Positions 32,601 through 44,342 of a DNA stretch of 64,000 nt are shown here, one piece after another. Each line of letters starts with the position of its first letter. The first letter of the stretch is position 1. Origin of the DNA: Bathynomus jamesi (lineage: Eukaryota > Arthropoda > Malacostraca > Isopoda > Cirolanidae); the NCBI GenBank assembly GCA_023014485.1, contig JAJOZX010005537.1:62001-126000 (forward strand). Direction: 5' to 3'. The notes beneath the pieces were generated by a model. The model was not told the DNA's origin. It worked only from the letters and a program-made list of their open reading frames with translations, and did no database searches. Both the position numbers and the translations under genes were made by a program.

Positions 32601-34885
32601 TACACTAATCAACAGCCAAAATGTATCTTCGATGAAACCATCATTTCTTTAATAATTCGACGTCGCTGAATCCGAAAATGACCTTCATTTTGCATGATTG
32701 GTTCGCGTTTAGAAGATACACGGGTGCCCTGTTTTCATTATTTCCCAATTGAAATGAATATATCATTGAAGCATAACATATGGCAACACTGTAGAATGTG
32801 CTCGTTTGGCAACCTCGTTGTCTGGCGCCATCTTGAGTACATCGTAAATCCCTTTAGCTCAGTTCTAGAGTGACGCTTGTTGTGGTGACACGTTATTTCA
32901 CATTTTGACATAGTGCTTTTGTAGTGTTTCCTCGTAATTTGCACCTGTGGTTACTTCATGACATATAGAGTGTAGTGTGTGTTAAAGCATAATCTTGCGA
33001 TCAGTTTCTCATTGACGTTATAAGCAAAATGCCACGTAAATGCGTTAATGACTCAAATAACCTTTGCTATATTTGCGGCAAAGTAACATTAAAATCGCAA
33101 AAGAAGACGTTAACACCTGCCATCAAGAAAGCGTACCACCTTTATTTTAAGTGCAAATTAGGAGATCAGGACAAAACGTGGGCGCCGCATATATGCTGCA
33201 TTACATGTGCAACTACATTACTTGAGTGGTACAATGGGAAACCGAGGACAATGGGCTTCGGCATCCCCGTCGTGTGGAGGGAACAAAGTAACCACGTGGA
33301 TGACTGTTTATTCTGCATGGTTCCGCCATTACGTGGAATTAGTAAGAAGAAAAAATGGACTCTCAAGTATCCTAATGTTCCATCCGCCATTCGACCTGTG
33401 CCCCATAACGAAGACATACCTGTGCCCAATCCTCCTACCTCCTCAGACACCCTCGATTTGGATGACGAAGAGCATCCTGTAACGAGTACAGATGAAGACA
33501 TTGCACATCCCACAACATCACAAGATACCGACTTTGTGCCCAGTGAACTGTTTACAGAACCGCATAAAATCACCCAACACGAACTGAATGACCTCATCAG
33601 AGATTTGGACTTACCGAAGTCTAAGGCAGAATTGCTCGCCTCACGCCTTCAACAGTGGCATCTTCTTCATGATGATGTCCAAATATCCATGTACCGCACT
33701 AGGCAATCCACGTTGGAGACTTTCTTCATCAAACATGGTGACTTCGTGGTGTGTACAGATGTTGTTGGTTTAATGAATGTTCTAAATATAACATACAGAG
33801 ATGACGAATGGAGGTTGTTCATTGATGCCTCTAAGCTAAGCCTTAAGGCTGTACTACTTCATAACAAAAACGAAAAAGCTGCCATTCCAATTGGATATTC
33901 TGTCCACATGAAGGAGACATATGAAAATATGCAATATCTGCTTCACCACAAACTACAACGCTCACAAATGGAGCATATGTGGTGATTTGAAAGTGGTCGG
34001 CATGTTACTTGGTCTCCAGCAGGGTTACACGAAGTACTGCTGCTTCCTTTGCGAGTGGGACAGCCGTGCTAGGTCACAGCATTATGAAAGGAAGGAATGG
34101 CCTCTAAGAGAACGTTTAGTGCCAGGTGTGAAAAACGTTTCGTGCGAGCCATTAGTAGAGCCAAGCAAAATACTTCTACCACCGTTACATATTAAGTTAG
34201 GGCTTATGAAAAATTTTGTGAAGGCACTCAATAAGGATGGAAAGGCATTTAAGTATCTTTTCCAGAAGTTCCCTCGACTCAGTGAGGCAAAAATCAAGGA
34301 AGGCATATTTGTTGGTCCTCATATACGAAATCTGATGAAAGATGAACATTTCGAGACACTTTTGGAGGGCGCAGAAAAGAAGCTTGGGTCTCGTTCAAGT
34401 CAGTGTCGCAAAATTTCCTTGGAAACAACAGAGCTCCAAATGCAGATGAATTGGTGGATAATATGTTGAAGGCGTACCAAAGAATGGGATGTAACATGTC
34501 TCTAAAAATTCATTTCCTCCATTTCCATTTCGACTTTTTCCCGGCAAACCTTGGTGAAGTAAGTGACGAACATGGGGAACGTTTTCATCAGCAGATTTCA
34601 GCTCTTGAGAAACGTTACCAGGGCAAGTGGAATTCATCTATGCTGGCTGATTTCTGCTGGTCAGTAATAAGAGACACTACACAGTCAGAGTACAAGAGAC
34701 AGGCCAAGAGGAAACGACATTGAAGTGAGTGTGCTCCTTAAAATACATATATGTTGTGGGATAAATTTTTACCAGTACTTACACAATAATTACCATGATA
34801 TCTTAAAAACGCGAACTAATTAAACAATTTCACTATCATTTTCAAATTCAGCATGCAAAAATACATAAGAATCGGCTACTTTCAT
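32601..34885 (+). mobile_element. 2.3-kb transposon of unnamed family (X-only copy)
   Basis: Flanked by TAAAGAT at 32594-32600 and 34886-34892, a 7-bp (possibly 6-8) target duplication. On the minus strand the hAT2 frame reads through when the insert is removed (NFLYL joins YQMYK). Subterminal parts are inverted relatives: GCTGAAT..GAAAATGA and GTTCGCGTTT occur near both ends in opposite orientation. It holds one gene (33029-34723). Confidence 0.75.
33029..34723 (+). pseudogene. Protein X of the unnamed transposon, copy 1
   Basis: About 560 residues in three frames (33029-33985, 33921-34469, 34403-34723). The N-terminus has a C2..C2-type zinc motif (LCYICGKV, then HICCITCATT) with the phrase KLGDQDKTWAPH between. 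A Pro/Asp-rich linker follows (PSAIRPVPHNEDIPVPNPP). The second half has CFLCEWDSRARSQH, LLPPLHIKLGLMKNFVKAL, SEAKIKEGIFVGP, and near the end VSDEHGERFHQQI and MLADFCW. I recall similar long proteins as recurrent 'uncharacterised' entries in arthropod genomes but cannot name the family or assign a catalytic triad. Position inside a TSD-flanked unit suggests a transposition role (inference). Confidence 0.7.
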
Positions 34886-34892
34886 TAAAGAT

Positions 34893-36084
34893 ACAAAAAA
34901 TTCCTTAAAATTTGTTGACCAGTGTTATCATATGCCTTGTCATTAAATCTGTTTGATGCAAGAATATACAGAACACATGAGGGACAATTGTCACAATATT
35001 TAGAGCATGAATTCATTTTACTGCTGCTCTCTGCATTATCATCATTCAGCAAAAGCTTAAATATTTCAAAGTTCGATGCAAAAGACTGCAATTCTAATTT
35101 TACTTCACTTCTATTTATCCCTGGAGCAAGCTCAAGAATACTTTCCAATGCTTCTTCTTCAAGACCATTTTTAGTAATATATTCATAATTTGATGGATCG
35201 AGGCATGACATATCCTTATATAGTTGTCTATGGTCAATGAAACGGGATTCCAGTAATTGTACAACACGATCCATTATCAAGTTGAACACATGTACACGAT
35301 AGTCTGATAAAGAATCAGATGTGTTTTTTTCATCAGCAGCTAGTTCATCTGCCATTCTCTTTGTTTTATGTTTCCTCTTGATTGGTAACTCAGTTTTTAC
35401 AAAATCAATTTTCACTGTTTGATTTTCATCATTATTGAATTGTGCAATGTGCTCATTGGATTTGTTGGCAAATTTCAAAGCCTGACTATATACTTTATCA
35501 AATTCTCTTGATCTTTTCTTCAAATCTGTAATGGATTTTTCTACCATATTCCATGCAGTAAACATATTTAAGCCACTTGTCTGTAGATAGCTTGACAAAG
35601 GGGCTGTAGTTTGAAAGATATATAATTATGTGAATGCTGTCAATATTGTTTGAAGTTCTAGAAGGCTAGACAGTAAAACATTTGCCTCTTGTTTTGTTTT
35701 TGCATCAAAATTGTTAGAGCTTTGAATAATGGATAAACATGTCAGAAGATCCACAAAATTACTGATACATATCTCGTCAAAATTTCCAAATATAGTAGTT
35801 GCTGCATTGGACTTGACCACCTGGTTTCACCAATTAGCTTTAATCGTTTCATCTTTTCTTTCCCCAGATGATGTCCAACAACTTCAATCCAGATGGCCAT
35901 TCGCTTATATGATACCTTCACAAATTTTGCTAAATTCTGGAGTAAATAGGATCATATTTTGCCATCAACTGCACAGTAGCCAAGAAATTTCCATGATTTT
36001 CTGTTTCATCAAGAAGAAAATATGCTGACTCATTTCTGTGTCCACGAAAAGGAAGAGCTTGTTTACCTAACATCTTTATTATAT
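34893..36084 (-). pseudogene. hAT2 transposase, central part
   Basis: Minus strand, several frames. 36084-35930 encodes IIKMLGKQALPFRGHRNES, the RGH..ES motif of ZMYM1-like hAT proteins. 35820-35626 and 35598-34893 carry the middle and the insertion domain (SGLNMFTAWNMVEKSITDL, CDNCPSCVLYILAS). It joins N-terminal codons at 43508 when the BEL element is removed, and hATC codons at 32593 when the 2.3-kb element is removed. Confidence 0.88.
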
Positions 36085-36751
36085 TGCGAAAAATGCTCTG
36101 TATGAATTGGTCCACAATTAACCCACCCCTTATATCTCCAGTCTAACTATAGAGTAGATCAAGTCTAGCCTAGAGGGGTCAGCCTAGAGATTCCGGAAAT
36201 GGTCCAGAGCGGGCAGATAAATTGAGGTCCACAGTAGGATTCCTCACAAGATTAGGTTAGGGCAATCTACCTTCACCTTTGTTAAGCTATGAGTTGATGC
36301 TGGGTCTTAGGCCACAATGTAGGCCTAACTTGTCTGACCCAGCTTAATTTAATGTGATTAACTGTCTGGTGTAAAAACTCAATTAGTCACTTACTTTTAG
36401 TTATTGGAGTCTCTCCCTTCTCCGGTTGTTTAATTGTCGAGAGCGTACTTTGCTGGTACGTCCTCTCGCCCCGTTCTTCGTTTTCGTTCTCCTCTTCGCG
36501 GGGCTTCTTGCACCAGCGTTGTCTTGGTTTATTCCTCGGTTGGTTGAGCGGTAATGTATCTCCATTACCGAGCACACTCCTCCCACACAGTATATAAATA
36601 CTAGTGTGGAGAATAACTCTGGTGAGCAACCAATTGGTTTCTTCCACCCAGTTATTGACATAAAAGGAATTTAATAATTGTTAGATTAACTACCTACCTA
36701 CTCAGTGAACCATTTTCGTTACCTCCCAACTACCCACTCATCAGTTTTCCA
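36085..36751 (-). repeat. 3' LTR of the BEL element
   Basis: 667 bp, matches 42845-43507 almost throughout, with small indels (for example GAGGGGTC versus GAGGGTC). It includes the TATA-like ACAGTATATAAATACTAG stretch near 36585-36602. Confidence 0.95.
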
Positions 36752-36987
36752 TATACTGGGGGCCCCGGGAGATAAAAATTTTGGTGTCATTGTCACCAAT
36801 TTTGTCTGAGTGTAGACTAGCTAACTATTTAACTGTAAATGCCTGTTAATCTGATTAACAGTGCCTATCCTCACCTTCTCATGGAGAAGGTGTAGCATTT
36901 AATTAGAAGAGAAAATATACATCCATAGGATGAAACTGTCTATGTCTTTACCATAAGAAAAGAAAAAATGAAAGTTAGAAGATAAAA

Positions 36988-39900
36988 TTACAATTCCCCA
37001 GCATCTATTTTTTGTTGTAAAAATAGTCGCGCCTTTAATGCTGTTTGTCGCTGAGGTCTTGTGTCTGTCAATGTTGTAGTAGGATGCGTTACCACTCCTA
37101 CTGTCAAAGGAATAGTTACTGGAAGTTCAGTGTCTCCAGTTGTTACTGTCAGTGGAGAAGGTTCTCCAAAGTCCATTGTTTTGGGTCCAGACTCTAAAGG
37201 GTACAAAAGAGAAATGTCTCTTGTTGTGTCACCCGTTGAAGTCCTTAATTTGACCACCCCGTCTGCCCCTGGTCTGAGTTCTGAAACTCTAGCCAGAGGC
37301 CAGTATTGTCTTGGAGTACTGTCATGTATGAGAACAAGGTCCCCTACCTTAATTGTGTCAGACCAATCCTTCTTAGTCATTTGTTTATGTCTCTCCCTTA
37401 GACCCATCAAGTACTCAGTTTTCCACTGTTTAATGAAATGAGCTTTAACTCTAGTTAAATGTTGTAACTTAGTCTGGAGCTCATCATGTCGTTGAGTCCA
37501 GTTTGGGTCTTCTGAAGAGGCTATATTGTAGTCCGGCAGGAGACTAACTTGTTCTCCCCGAATCAAATGATTTGGAGTTAATGGTTCTGGGTCATTAATG
37601 TTGTCACTCACATAAGTGAGTGGTCTATTGTTAATGATGTTCTCAATCTCAGCCAGGAGAGTGAGTAACCCAAATAAGTGTATCTGTTTTTTGCCAATTG
37701 CTTTCTTCAAGCAATTCTTTACTGTTTGTATATTCCTCTCCCAGATAGAACCATACCAAGGAGAGGCAACCGGAATATACTTCCACTTTATGTTTGTATT
37801 TTGTATATATAATTGTGTGATTTCATTGCTTAACAAGTCGTGGATGACTTGTTCACCAGCTTTGAAATATGTAGCATTGTCAGTCCAAACTGTCTTTGGT
37901 ACTGAATGTCGTGCACAGAATCTCTTAAAGACAGCAACAAAAGATTCTGCTGTAAGGTCCTCCACAACATCCAAATAAACAGCTCGTGAGGCAGCACATG
38001 TAAACAGTACAATGTACATTTTTTGTTCAGTGTCACCCACCCCTACAGTCAATGCTCCTGTATAGTCAATGCCTACAGTCTCAAAGGGTCTGTTGAGAGT
38101 AACTCTCTCCTCTGGCAAAGCAGGGGGATTTGGTTTCCTATAGGGCCTAGCATGAATACGCCTACATGTGACACACTCACTCAGGACTGTTTTAACAGTG
38201 ATCCTTCCCTTGGGTATCCAATAAGTTTTTCTTAATGTAGTTAGTGTCTGTGGTACCCCCATATGATATACATCATTGTGTGTTTTTCTGATGATTAATG
38301 TTGTCAAATAGCTAAATCTAGGTAAAAGGATTGGATTTTTGCTTTTGTATGACAGTTTTGATTTGTCTAATCTCCCTTTACACCTTAGAAGGCCTTCCTC
38401 ATCTCTGAACAAGTTTAGATCCACAACTACTGATGGTACAGGTTCTTTTGTTTGTTTCCCATTAGTTAAGAATTCTAACTCTTTATTGTACTCTTTTTGT
38501 TGTGCTTGGCCTATCCAGTATTGAGTTGCAACTTCTGTATAATTATGATTGTTTTTATTTAGCTGTTTGTTAATTGTAGCTAAACAGTTGTGAGCAAACC
38601 TCAAACAGTAGGCTGTCACCCTGACAAGTTTGTTGAAATCAGAATACTTTTCATAATTAGTGATTGGTTCAACCTTTTCATTTGAAAAGATTAAATTTAA
38701 TGTCAAGTTAACTTGTTCCACAGGCCATTGGTCTGTATTACAGAGCCACTTAGGTCCCATAAACCAAGTTTTGTTTGACTTCAACAACTTGTAGGATAAA
38801 CCTCTGGTCAGAAAGTCTGCTGGATTCTGTTTAGTTGGAACATAGTGAAAGTTTACTTGTAGGCTTTCATTAGCGTCAGCTATTTCTTTTAGCCTATTTC
38901 TTACAAAGATATTCTTACTATTAATGCTATCATTCCGTATCCAGGCAAGACAAATCTGACTGTCAAGCCAGATGTGGATCTGAGTTATGAACACATCATA
39001 GTAAGCATCCTTAAGCAATGAAATGGTTTTAATGGCTAATGTAGCAGCCAATAGTTCCAATTGAGGTATGGTTCGGGTAGGTTTGAGAGGTGCAACTTTC
39101 CCTTTTGCATAAATTAGATGACTTTCTGTAGGGCTTACAAGATACGCACAGCACCCATAAGCTTGTGTGCTTGCATCAGCAAACACATGAAGTCTCTGGG
39201 GCTTATCCCTAAACCCACAGCACCTTTGAATTTTAATGTTCTGCACTTTTGTTAAATCAGTAGCTAACTTCTTCCAAGATTTTTGATTTTCATTTGTTAT
39301 TGGATCATCCCACCCAACATTTGTCCTCCAAATTTCTTGGAGGAGAATCTTTGATTTTATTGTTGAAGGCAGGAATAGACCCATAGGATCAAAATTTTGG
39401 AAGCCTCTGATAATATTTGTCTTTTAGTATTTGCTTCCTCATCAAGTTTAAAACCTTTAGTACAGATTGAATCATGACTGTTAGAAGTTGCATCCAAATA
39501 CCAGTTCATACCTAAAGTTTTAACTCTGTCTGATGGCTCAGTAAGACCATTATTATCCTTTAAAATCTTTTTGTTTAAATCCTCATCATTTGAAATCCAC
39601 TCTCTAAATTCAAAGTTACCTTGTTGCATAATGTTTTGAGAGTGTTCATAGACTTCAGATAATTCAGATTTTGTTGTCGTTGAGCCTATTAGATTGTCTA
39701 CGTAAAAATGTTCCTTAAGGAAGTTCAATGTTAAAGAGTTATTAAACTGGTTTAAATGATGTCTAATTGTCAATGCTAATAGGCTAGGTGAGCAATTGGC
39801 TCCAAACAACACAACATTAAATCTATAGGTTATGAACCCTTTATTCAAATCAAATGGATCCTTGAACCATAAGAACCTAAGTTGGTTCTTATCATATTCA

Positions 39901-40557
39901 TTTTTAAGATTTATTCTCAAAAATGCCTTTGAAATGTCACTTTGTACGACATATTATCTAACCTGAACCTCAGTAAGATCTTCACAAGGTCAGAAATGAG
40001 ATTAGGACCCTCAATCAGGCAATCATTCAAACTGTGTTTATCACTGTCTTTGAGGCTACAGTTATATACTACTCTGAGTTTTGTTGGTGGGGCATCTTGT
40101 CGATAAACCCCCCTGTGGGTTAAATAATAACAACCATCTTTTTAAAAGGGTTATTTGTTACTTCTTCAATGAAGCCTTTCTGTAGCTGTTCTTTGAAGAC
40201 ATCATTATATGTTTGAATATTATTATCTTGTTTGAGTTTTTTCATTACTTTATATAAATGTCCTTTAGCTACTTTGAGATTGTCTCTTAAAGTTGGACAA
40301 TTTATTTTCCAAGGTAACTCAACAAAATATCTATTGTCTTTGCACTGAATGGTGTCTTCAAATCTTTCTACCATTAACTGATCTTCTGAAGTTTGATTTG
40401 TGTCATGTATACCCACAGATTCTAGCAACCATAAAGTTTGAATTGCCTCATCCAAAGTTTCATTTGATAATGATGAATTAATGTTCTCAGTTGAGATAAT
40501 ATTATTCAAAGTGTTGCTATTCTTACAGGTGTTATGTAGGACTGAGTTGAGGCACAT
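36988..40557 (-). pseudogene. pol: BEL pol: RT, RNase H, integrase (broken)
   Basis: Frames 40557-40120, 39920-39357 and 39384-36988. The RT carries FVVLFGANCSPSLLA-type text (RFNVVLFGANCSPSLLALT) and the active-site variant FYVDNLIGS in place of YVDD, as is common in BEL elements. RNase H shows VFADASTQAYGCCAYLV. The integrase has the HH-CC zinc domain (HNDVYHMG, CVTCRRI), the core (GIDYTGALTV, WTDNATYFKAG), and the tail with KVGDLVLIHDSTPRQYWPLA. The last and longest frame (798 aa) is open to the stop at 36988. Stops and shifts lie between 39920 and 40120 and at 39384. Confidence 0.93.
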
Positions 40558-40569
40558 AGTATTTGTTGG

Positions 40570-41070
40570 TCATGAACTGTTTTGGTTTAGGTCTAGGTTG
40601 TATTCTGATAGGTCACCCAAAGGGGCTATCCCTGATGGAGTCTGAATAGCTATACCATTACCTATCTCTACTATGCCCTTATGAATAAGATTAATATAAT
40701 CTGCCCCTATTAGCATTTCAATGTTAGCTACTGTGTTGTTAGTGATATGTCTATCAGCTATTTTGTAGTGTTTTCCCAAATGATTTATGGTTTGTTCTAG
40801 TTTGGGTATAACCAGTTTGTTTTGTCCTACTTTAGAAATAATAACTGCTTCAATTTTCTTGAATTTACTTTCTAAATGTAGTTCCAGGTCAATTGTCTTA
40901 TAGCTATTTTTGTCCGAGTTATCCTTAACAAAGGATGCAATATTGAGGTTTTGTTCATTCGGGTTTGGTGTCAAACCCAATTTATTAACTACATTTTTTG
41001 AAACAAATGTTTGTTGAGAACAACAGTCTATAAGACATCTCACTGGAGTGGTACTACCCTCACTATTCAC
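40570..41070 (-). CDS. BEL aspartic protease region
   Basis: Minus-strand frame with VRCLIDCCSQQTFVSKNVV, the BEL-type retropepsin (often L-D-S-G-S-Q) with D-C-C replacing D-S-G. The later ANIEMLIGADYI fits the second conserved motif. The Gly loss in the catalytic loop suggests this copy's protease may be inactive. Confidence 0.8.
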   Translation of the reverse strand: MNSEGSTTPVRCLIDCCSQQTFVSKNVVNKLGLTPNPNEQNLNIASFVKDNSDKNSYKTIDLELHLESKFKKIEAVIISKVGQNKLVIPKLEQTINHLGKHYKIADRHITNNTVANIEMLIGADYINLIHKGIVEIGNGIAIQTPSGIAPLGDLSEYNLDLNQNSS

Positions 41071-42532
41071 AAGTCCAAAGTAATAGTTGGTAAAAGAATC
41101 TCAGTGTTTCTTGTTACATTGTTTGAACAAGCAGAATGTCCCATGAAAGTGGCATTTTCTTGATTACCTTTGTTTGGGGGAGGTATCTTTTGAGTTTGAG
41201 TATTATTGTTTGGACACTTTGGTGAATCACACATTGATGAGACATGTCGTAAACTTTTACAAAACTTACACTTGAATCTTAACCTAGATTTACAGTCTTT
41301 CTTATAATGTCCCTGGCCAGTACACTTTTTACACAGGTTCAACTGTTCACATCTTTTAGCCCTTTGGTTAAAGTCTGAATATTTGTCACACCCAGTACTA
41401 CTGTGTTCATTACTTGCACAAAATTTGCAATGTGGTGTGTAAGTTGAGGCAGCAGTTACATTAAAGTTCTGTAATGTAGGTGTTCGTGTATTATAGTTGG
41501 TCACATTTGATTCTCCAGTATCAAGTTTTGTCTGTTTGGCTGTAGCTAGTTGGTCTCTGGGAACAGTCTTTGGTTTATCCATAGTCTGGGTCTTATGTGT
41601 TGGAAAATCTCTCAATTTGTAATTAATTAGGATATTGGGGAAGTGTTCTCTTATTTGTTCTAATTAGGATAATTTTCTCCCGTCTTTAGAATTAAAATAT
41701 CTTTAACCCTCGAAGGAAGGCACCTAAGTACTATGCTTTGCATAAGCCAAGATGAAGTTTTAATATCTATCTCATTGCTAACCAGTTGTCCTATAATAGC
41801 TTCTAATTTTGTATAAAAAATTTCCATATCACTATGGTTATCTTTTATGGGTGCAAATTCAAAAATTTGTTGAGATAATTCATATACTATCAAATCTTTA
41901 TTAATGTAATTACGTTTTAAAAGATCAATAGCTACTTCATATGAATCCCCTACGGCTGGTAAATAGGCTATTAGGTTATAGGCTGGGCCTTTAAGGGAAC
42001 TAGTTAAGTAACTAAACTTTTCAACATTTGAAATATAAGGTTTATTACCTATTAAATTCTCAAATTTGTCAATGAAAGATGGGAATTGTACCGTGTCCCC
42101 TTCAAATGTTGGTACTAGCAAAATGGGTAACTGAGCCCTCAATTCTTGTGACTCAGGGTTTAGCATGCCACTTAAATTTTGTTGAAGGTTAGCCCTACTT
42201 TGATTAAAATCAGAATTAGGTTTTTTTGGTGTTAAGTCAGTCAAACGAGACCGTAGTCTCCTTATTTGCTGTTCAATTGAGCTTACCTGATCATCATCAT
42301 CAGCGTAAAGGTCTATCAATTGTTCTTCAGCCATTTCGGATTCAACTAACTCTGAAATACTCTCATTAATGGCTATTATTTCCTTCTTTTTAATTTCCAA
42401 TTTAATAATTACTCTCTCTATATTTTCCTTACCTGGTTGTGTAATATTGTTAAAAGTGTTCACAGCCTTTGTAACAGCTCCCAACTTTGCCCCCCTTTTC
42501 TTTTTTAACTTTTTCAATTCTGCACTGTCCAT
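41067..42532 (-). pseudogene. gag: BEL Gag with zinc knuckles
   Basis: Frame 42532-41660 begins MDSAELKKLKKKRGAKLGAV and contains the DUF1759-type capsid text (VPTFEGDTVQFPSFIDKFE, YLTSSLKGPAYNLIA). Frame 41615-41067 continues with Cys/His clusters (CKFCASNEHSSTGC, CKKCTGQGHYKKDC, CKFCKSLRHVSSMC), three nucleic-acid binding knuckles. A stop near 41650 separates the parts. Confidence 0.9.
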
Positions 42533-42844
42533 GTCTAAGTCAAAATTGTTTAACTGGGGATCGTAATGAAATAGAGGACAAGAAGAAATTACCAGAGAAG
42601 AGAGAGCACAGACAAAACAGTCAAGTTCAAATTTGGTTTAATCCCCCCAAGTACTTGTGTCACTCAGGTCTAAGCTTATAAGAGAATGAGACTCCTTAGA
42701 TGTAAATGTTTCCTAGTTAGGCCCTAGGTTGTAGACCTAATTAGGCTTGATTAGCTTAGGCTTAGGCTAGACCATTTAGCCTAATTCTGCAATTTTTGTT
42801 AAGTAAGGTTAAGGTTTGTAAATTCCCCACACACGGACCACCAA

Positions 42845-43507
42845 TGCGAAAAATGCTCTGTATGAATTGGTCCACAATTAACCCCCCCTTATATCTCCAG
42901 TCTAACTATAGAGTAGATCAAGTCTAGCCTAGAGGGTCAGCCTAGAGATTCCGGAAATGGTCCAGAGCGGGCAGATAAATTGAGGTCCACAGTAGGATTC
43001 CTCACAAGATTAGGTTAGGGCAATCTACCTTCACCTTTGTTAAGCTATGAGTTGATGCTGGGTCTTAGGCCACAATGTAGGCCTAACTTGTCTGACCCAG
43101 CTTAATTTAATGTGATTAACTGTCTGGTGTAAAAACTCAATTAGTCACTTACTTTTAGTTATTGGAGTCTCTCCCTTCTCCGGTTGTTTAATTGCCGAGA
43201 GCGTACTTTGCTGGTACGTCCTCTCGCCCCGTTCTTCGTTTTCGTTCTCCACTTCGCGGGCTTCTTGCACCAGCGTGTCTTGGTTTATTCCTCGGTTGGT
43301 TGAGCGGTAATGTATCTCCATTACCGAGCACGCTCCTCCCACACAGTATATAAATACTAGAGTGGAGAATAACTCTGGTGAGCAACCAATTGGTTTCTTC
43401 CACCCAGTTATTGACATAAAAGGAATTTAATAATTGTTAGATTAACTACCTACCTACTCAGTGAACCATTTTCGTTACCTCCCAACTACCCACCCATCAG
43501 TTTTCCA
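42845..43507 (-). repeat. 5' LTR of the BEL element
   Basis: 663 bp, near-identical partner of 36085-36751. Bounded at 43508 by hAT2 coding sequence. Confidence 0.95.
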
Positions 43508-44315
43508 TAATATCTACAACTCTGGCAACAATATTTCTCTGCTTTAGTACTTCATCTTTTCGCTTCTGCAATGATGCAGCGAAAAAACGAGCTAAACCAC
43601 CATCATTTACTACACTGATATATTCCTGAGCATGCTTGCTACGTATACCAGTTGATTCATGCTCTGATAAACACTGGCTAATGCGTCTGTAATCATTAAA
43701 TCCTCGCACAAAAGCAGATGGGTTGGAAGAGGTTGGTGACTCAAATGCCAAGCAAAATGAACAATAGAGTGATCTATTCTTCTTATCATGTTAACCAGTG
43801 TCGTGAGACAGTGTCACCCATAATTTTTCGCTTATATAACTTTACATTAAATAGCAGATCATGATCATGTGGCTGAATTGGATGCTCTTTGAAAAAAGAT
43901 TTCAAATCTGTTCGTGCAGGATATTGAAAGAGCTTATCCTGTCTAAATGTTGGTTGATTCTCATCATTATTTAAATCAGCTACTAGATCTTTTTGATTAT
44001 GTACATACAGGCCCAGGTTCAGTTACTGTTATTCCACCAGCTAATTCAGAATCATAAAACTCAGCATCTACAGTCTCAAAAACGTTAGACATACCTACAT
44101 CTTTATGTCCTAGATCTACAGTATCAGCATGAACAGTTGTAGTTGAATTTCTCTGTAAATCACTTTCCTCTTTCTGACATGTAGATATAGGTGTTGATAT
44201 CATAAATGCTGTTATAGGCCTGCACTTTTTTGATGAATCATTTCTTTCTGCTTCTCGTTTATCTTTCCGTTTCTGTGCTCCAGATTTCCGTTTCATGTGT
44301 CCCATTTCCTTACCT
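43508..44315 (-). pseudogene. hAT2 transposase, N-terminal part
   Basis: Minus strand. It starts after a pyrimidine-rich splice acceptor (tract 44318-44342) with KEMGHMKRKSGAQKRKDKRE, the basic N-terminus of ZMYM1-like hAT proteins. The TTF-type zinc finger region follows (QPHDHDLLFNVKLYKRK, RHWL, and YCSFCLAFES), with one shift near 43790. Then comes GFNDYRRISQCLSEHEST up to the BEL insertion point (VVDI). Confidence 0.88.
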
Positions 44316-44342
44316 GAAATATAAAAAAAAAAAAAAAAATTA

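Larger units (their letters stand above)
36085..43507 (-). mobile_element. BEL/Pao LTR retrotransposon
   Basis: LTRs at 36085-36751 and 42845-43507 enclose gag and pol on the minus strand. It interrupts hAT2 transposase codons VVDI/IKMLG. The target repeat is short: ATAT is perfect if the LTR is taken two bases longer, or 5-6 bp with one mismatch otherwise. A primer-binding-like TTGGTGGTCCG follows the 5' LTR. Domain order is Gag (DUF1759 type), zinc knuckles, protease, RT, RNase H, integrase and the C-terminal DUF5641-type tail, typical of BEL/Pao. Confidence 0.95.
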
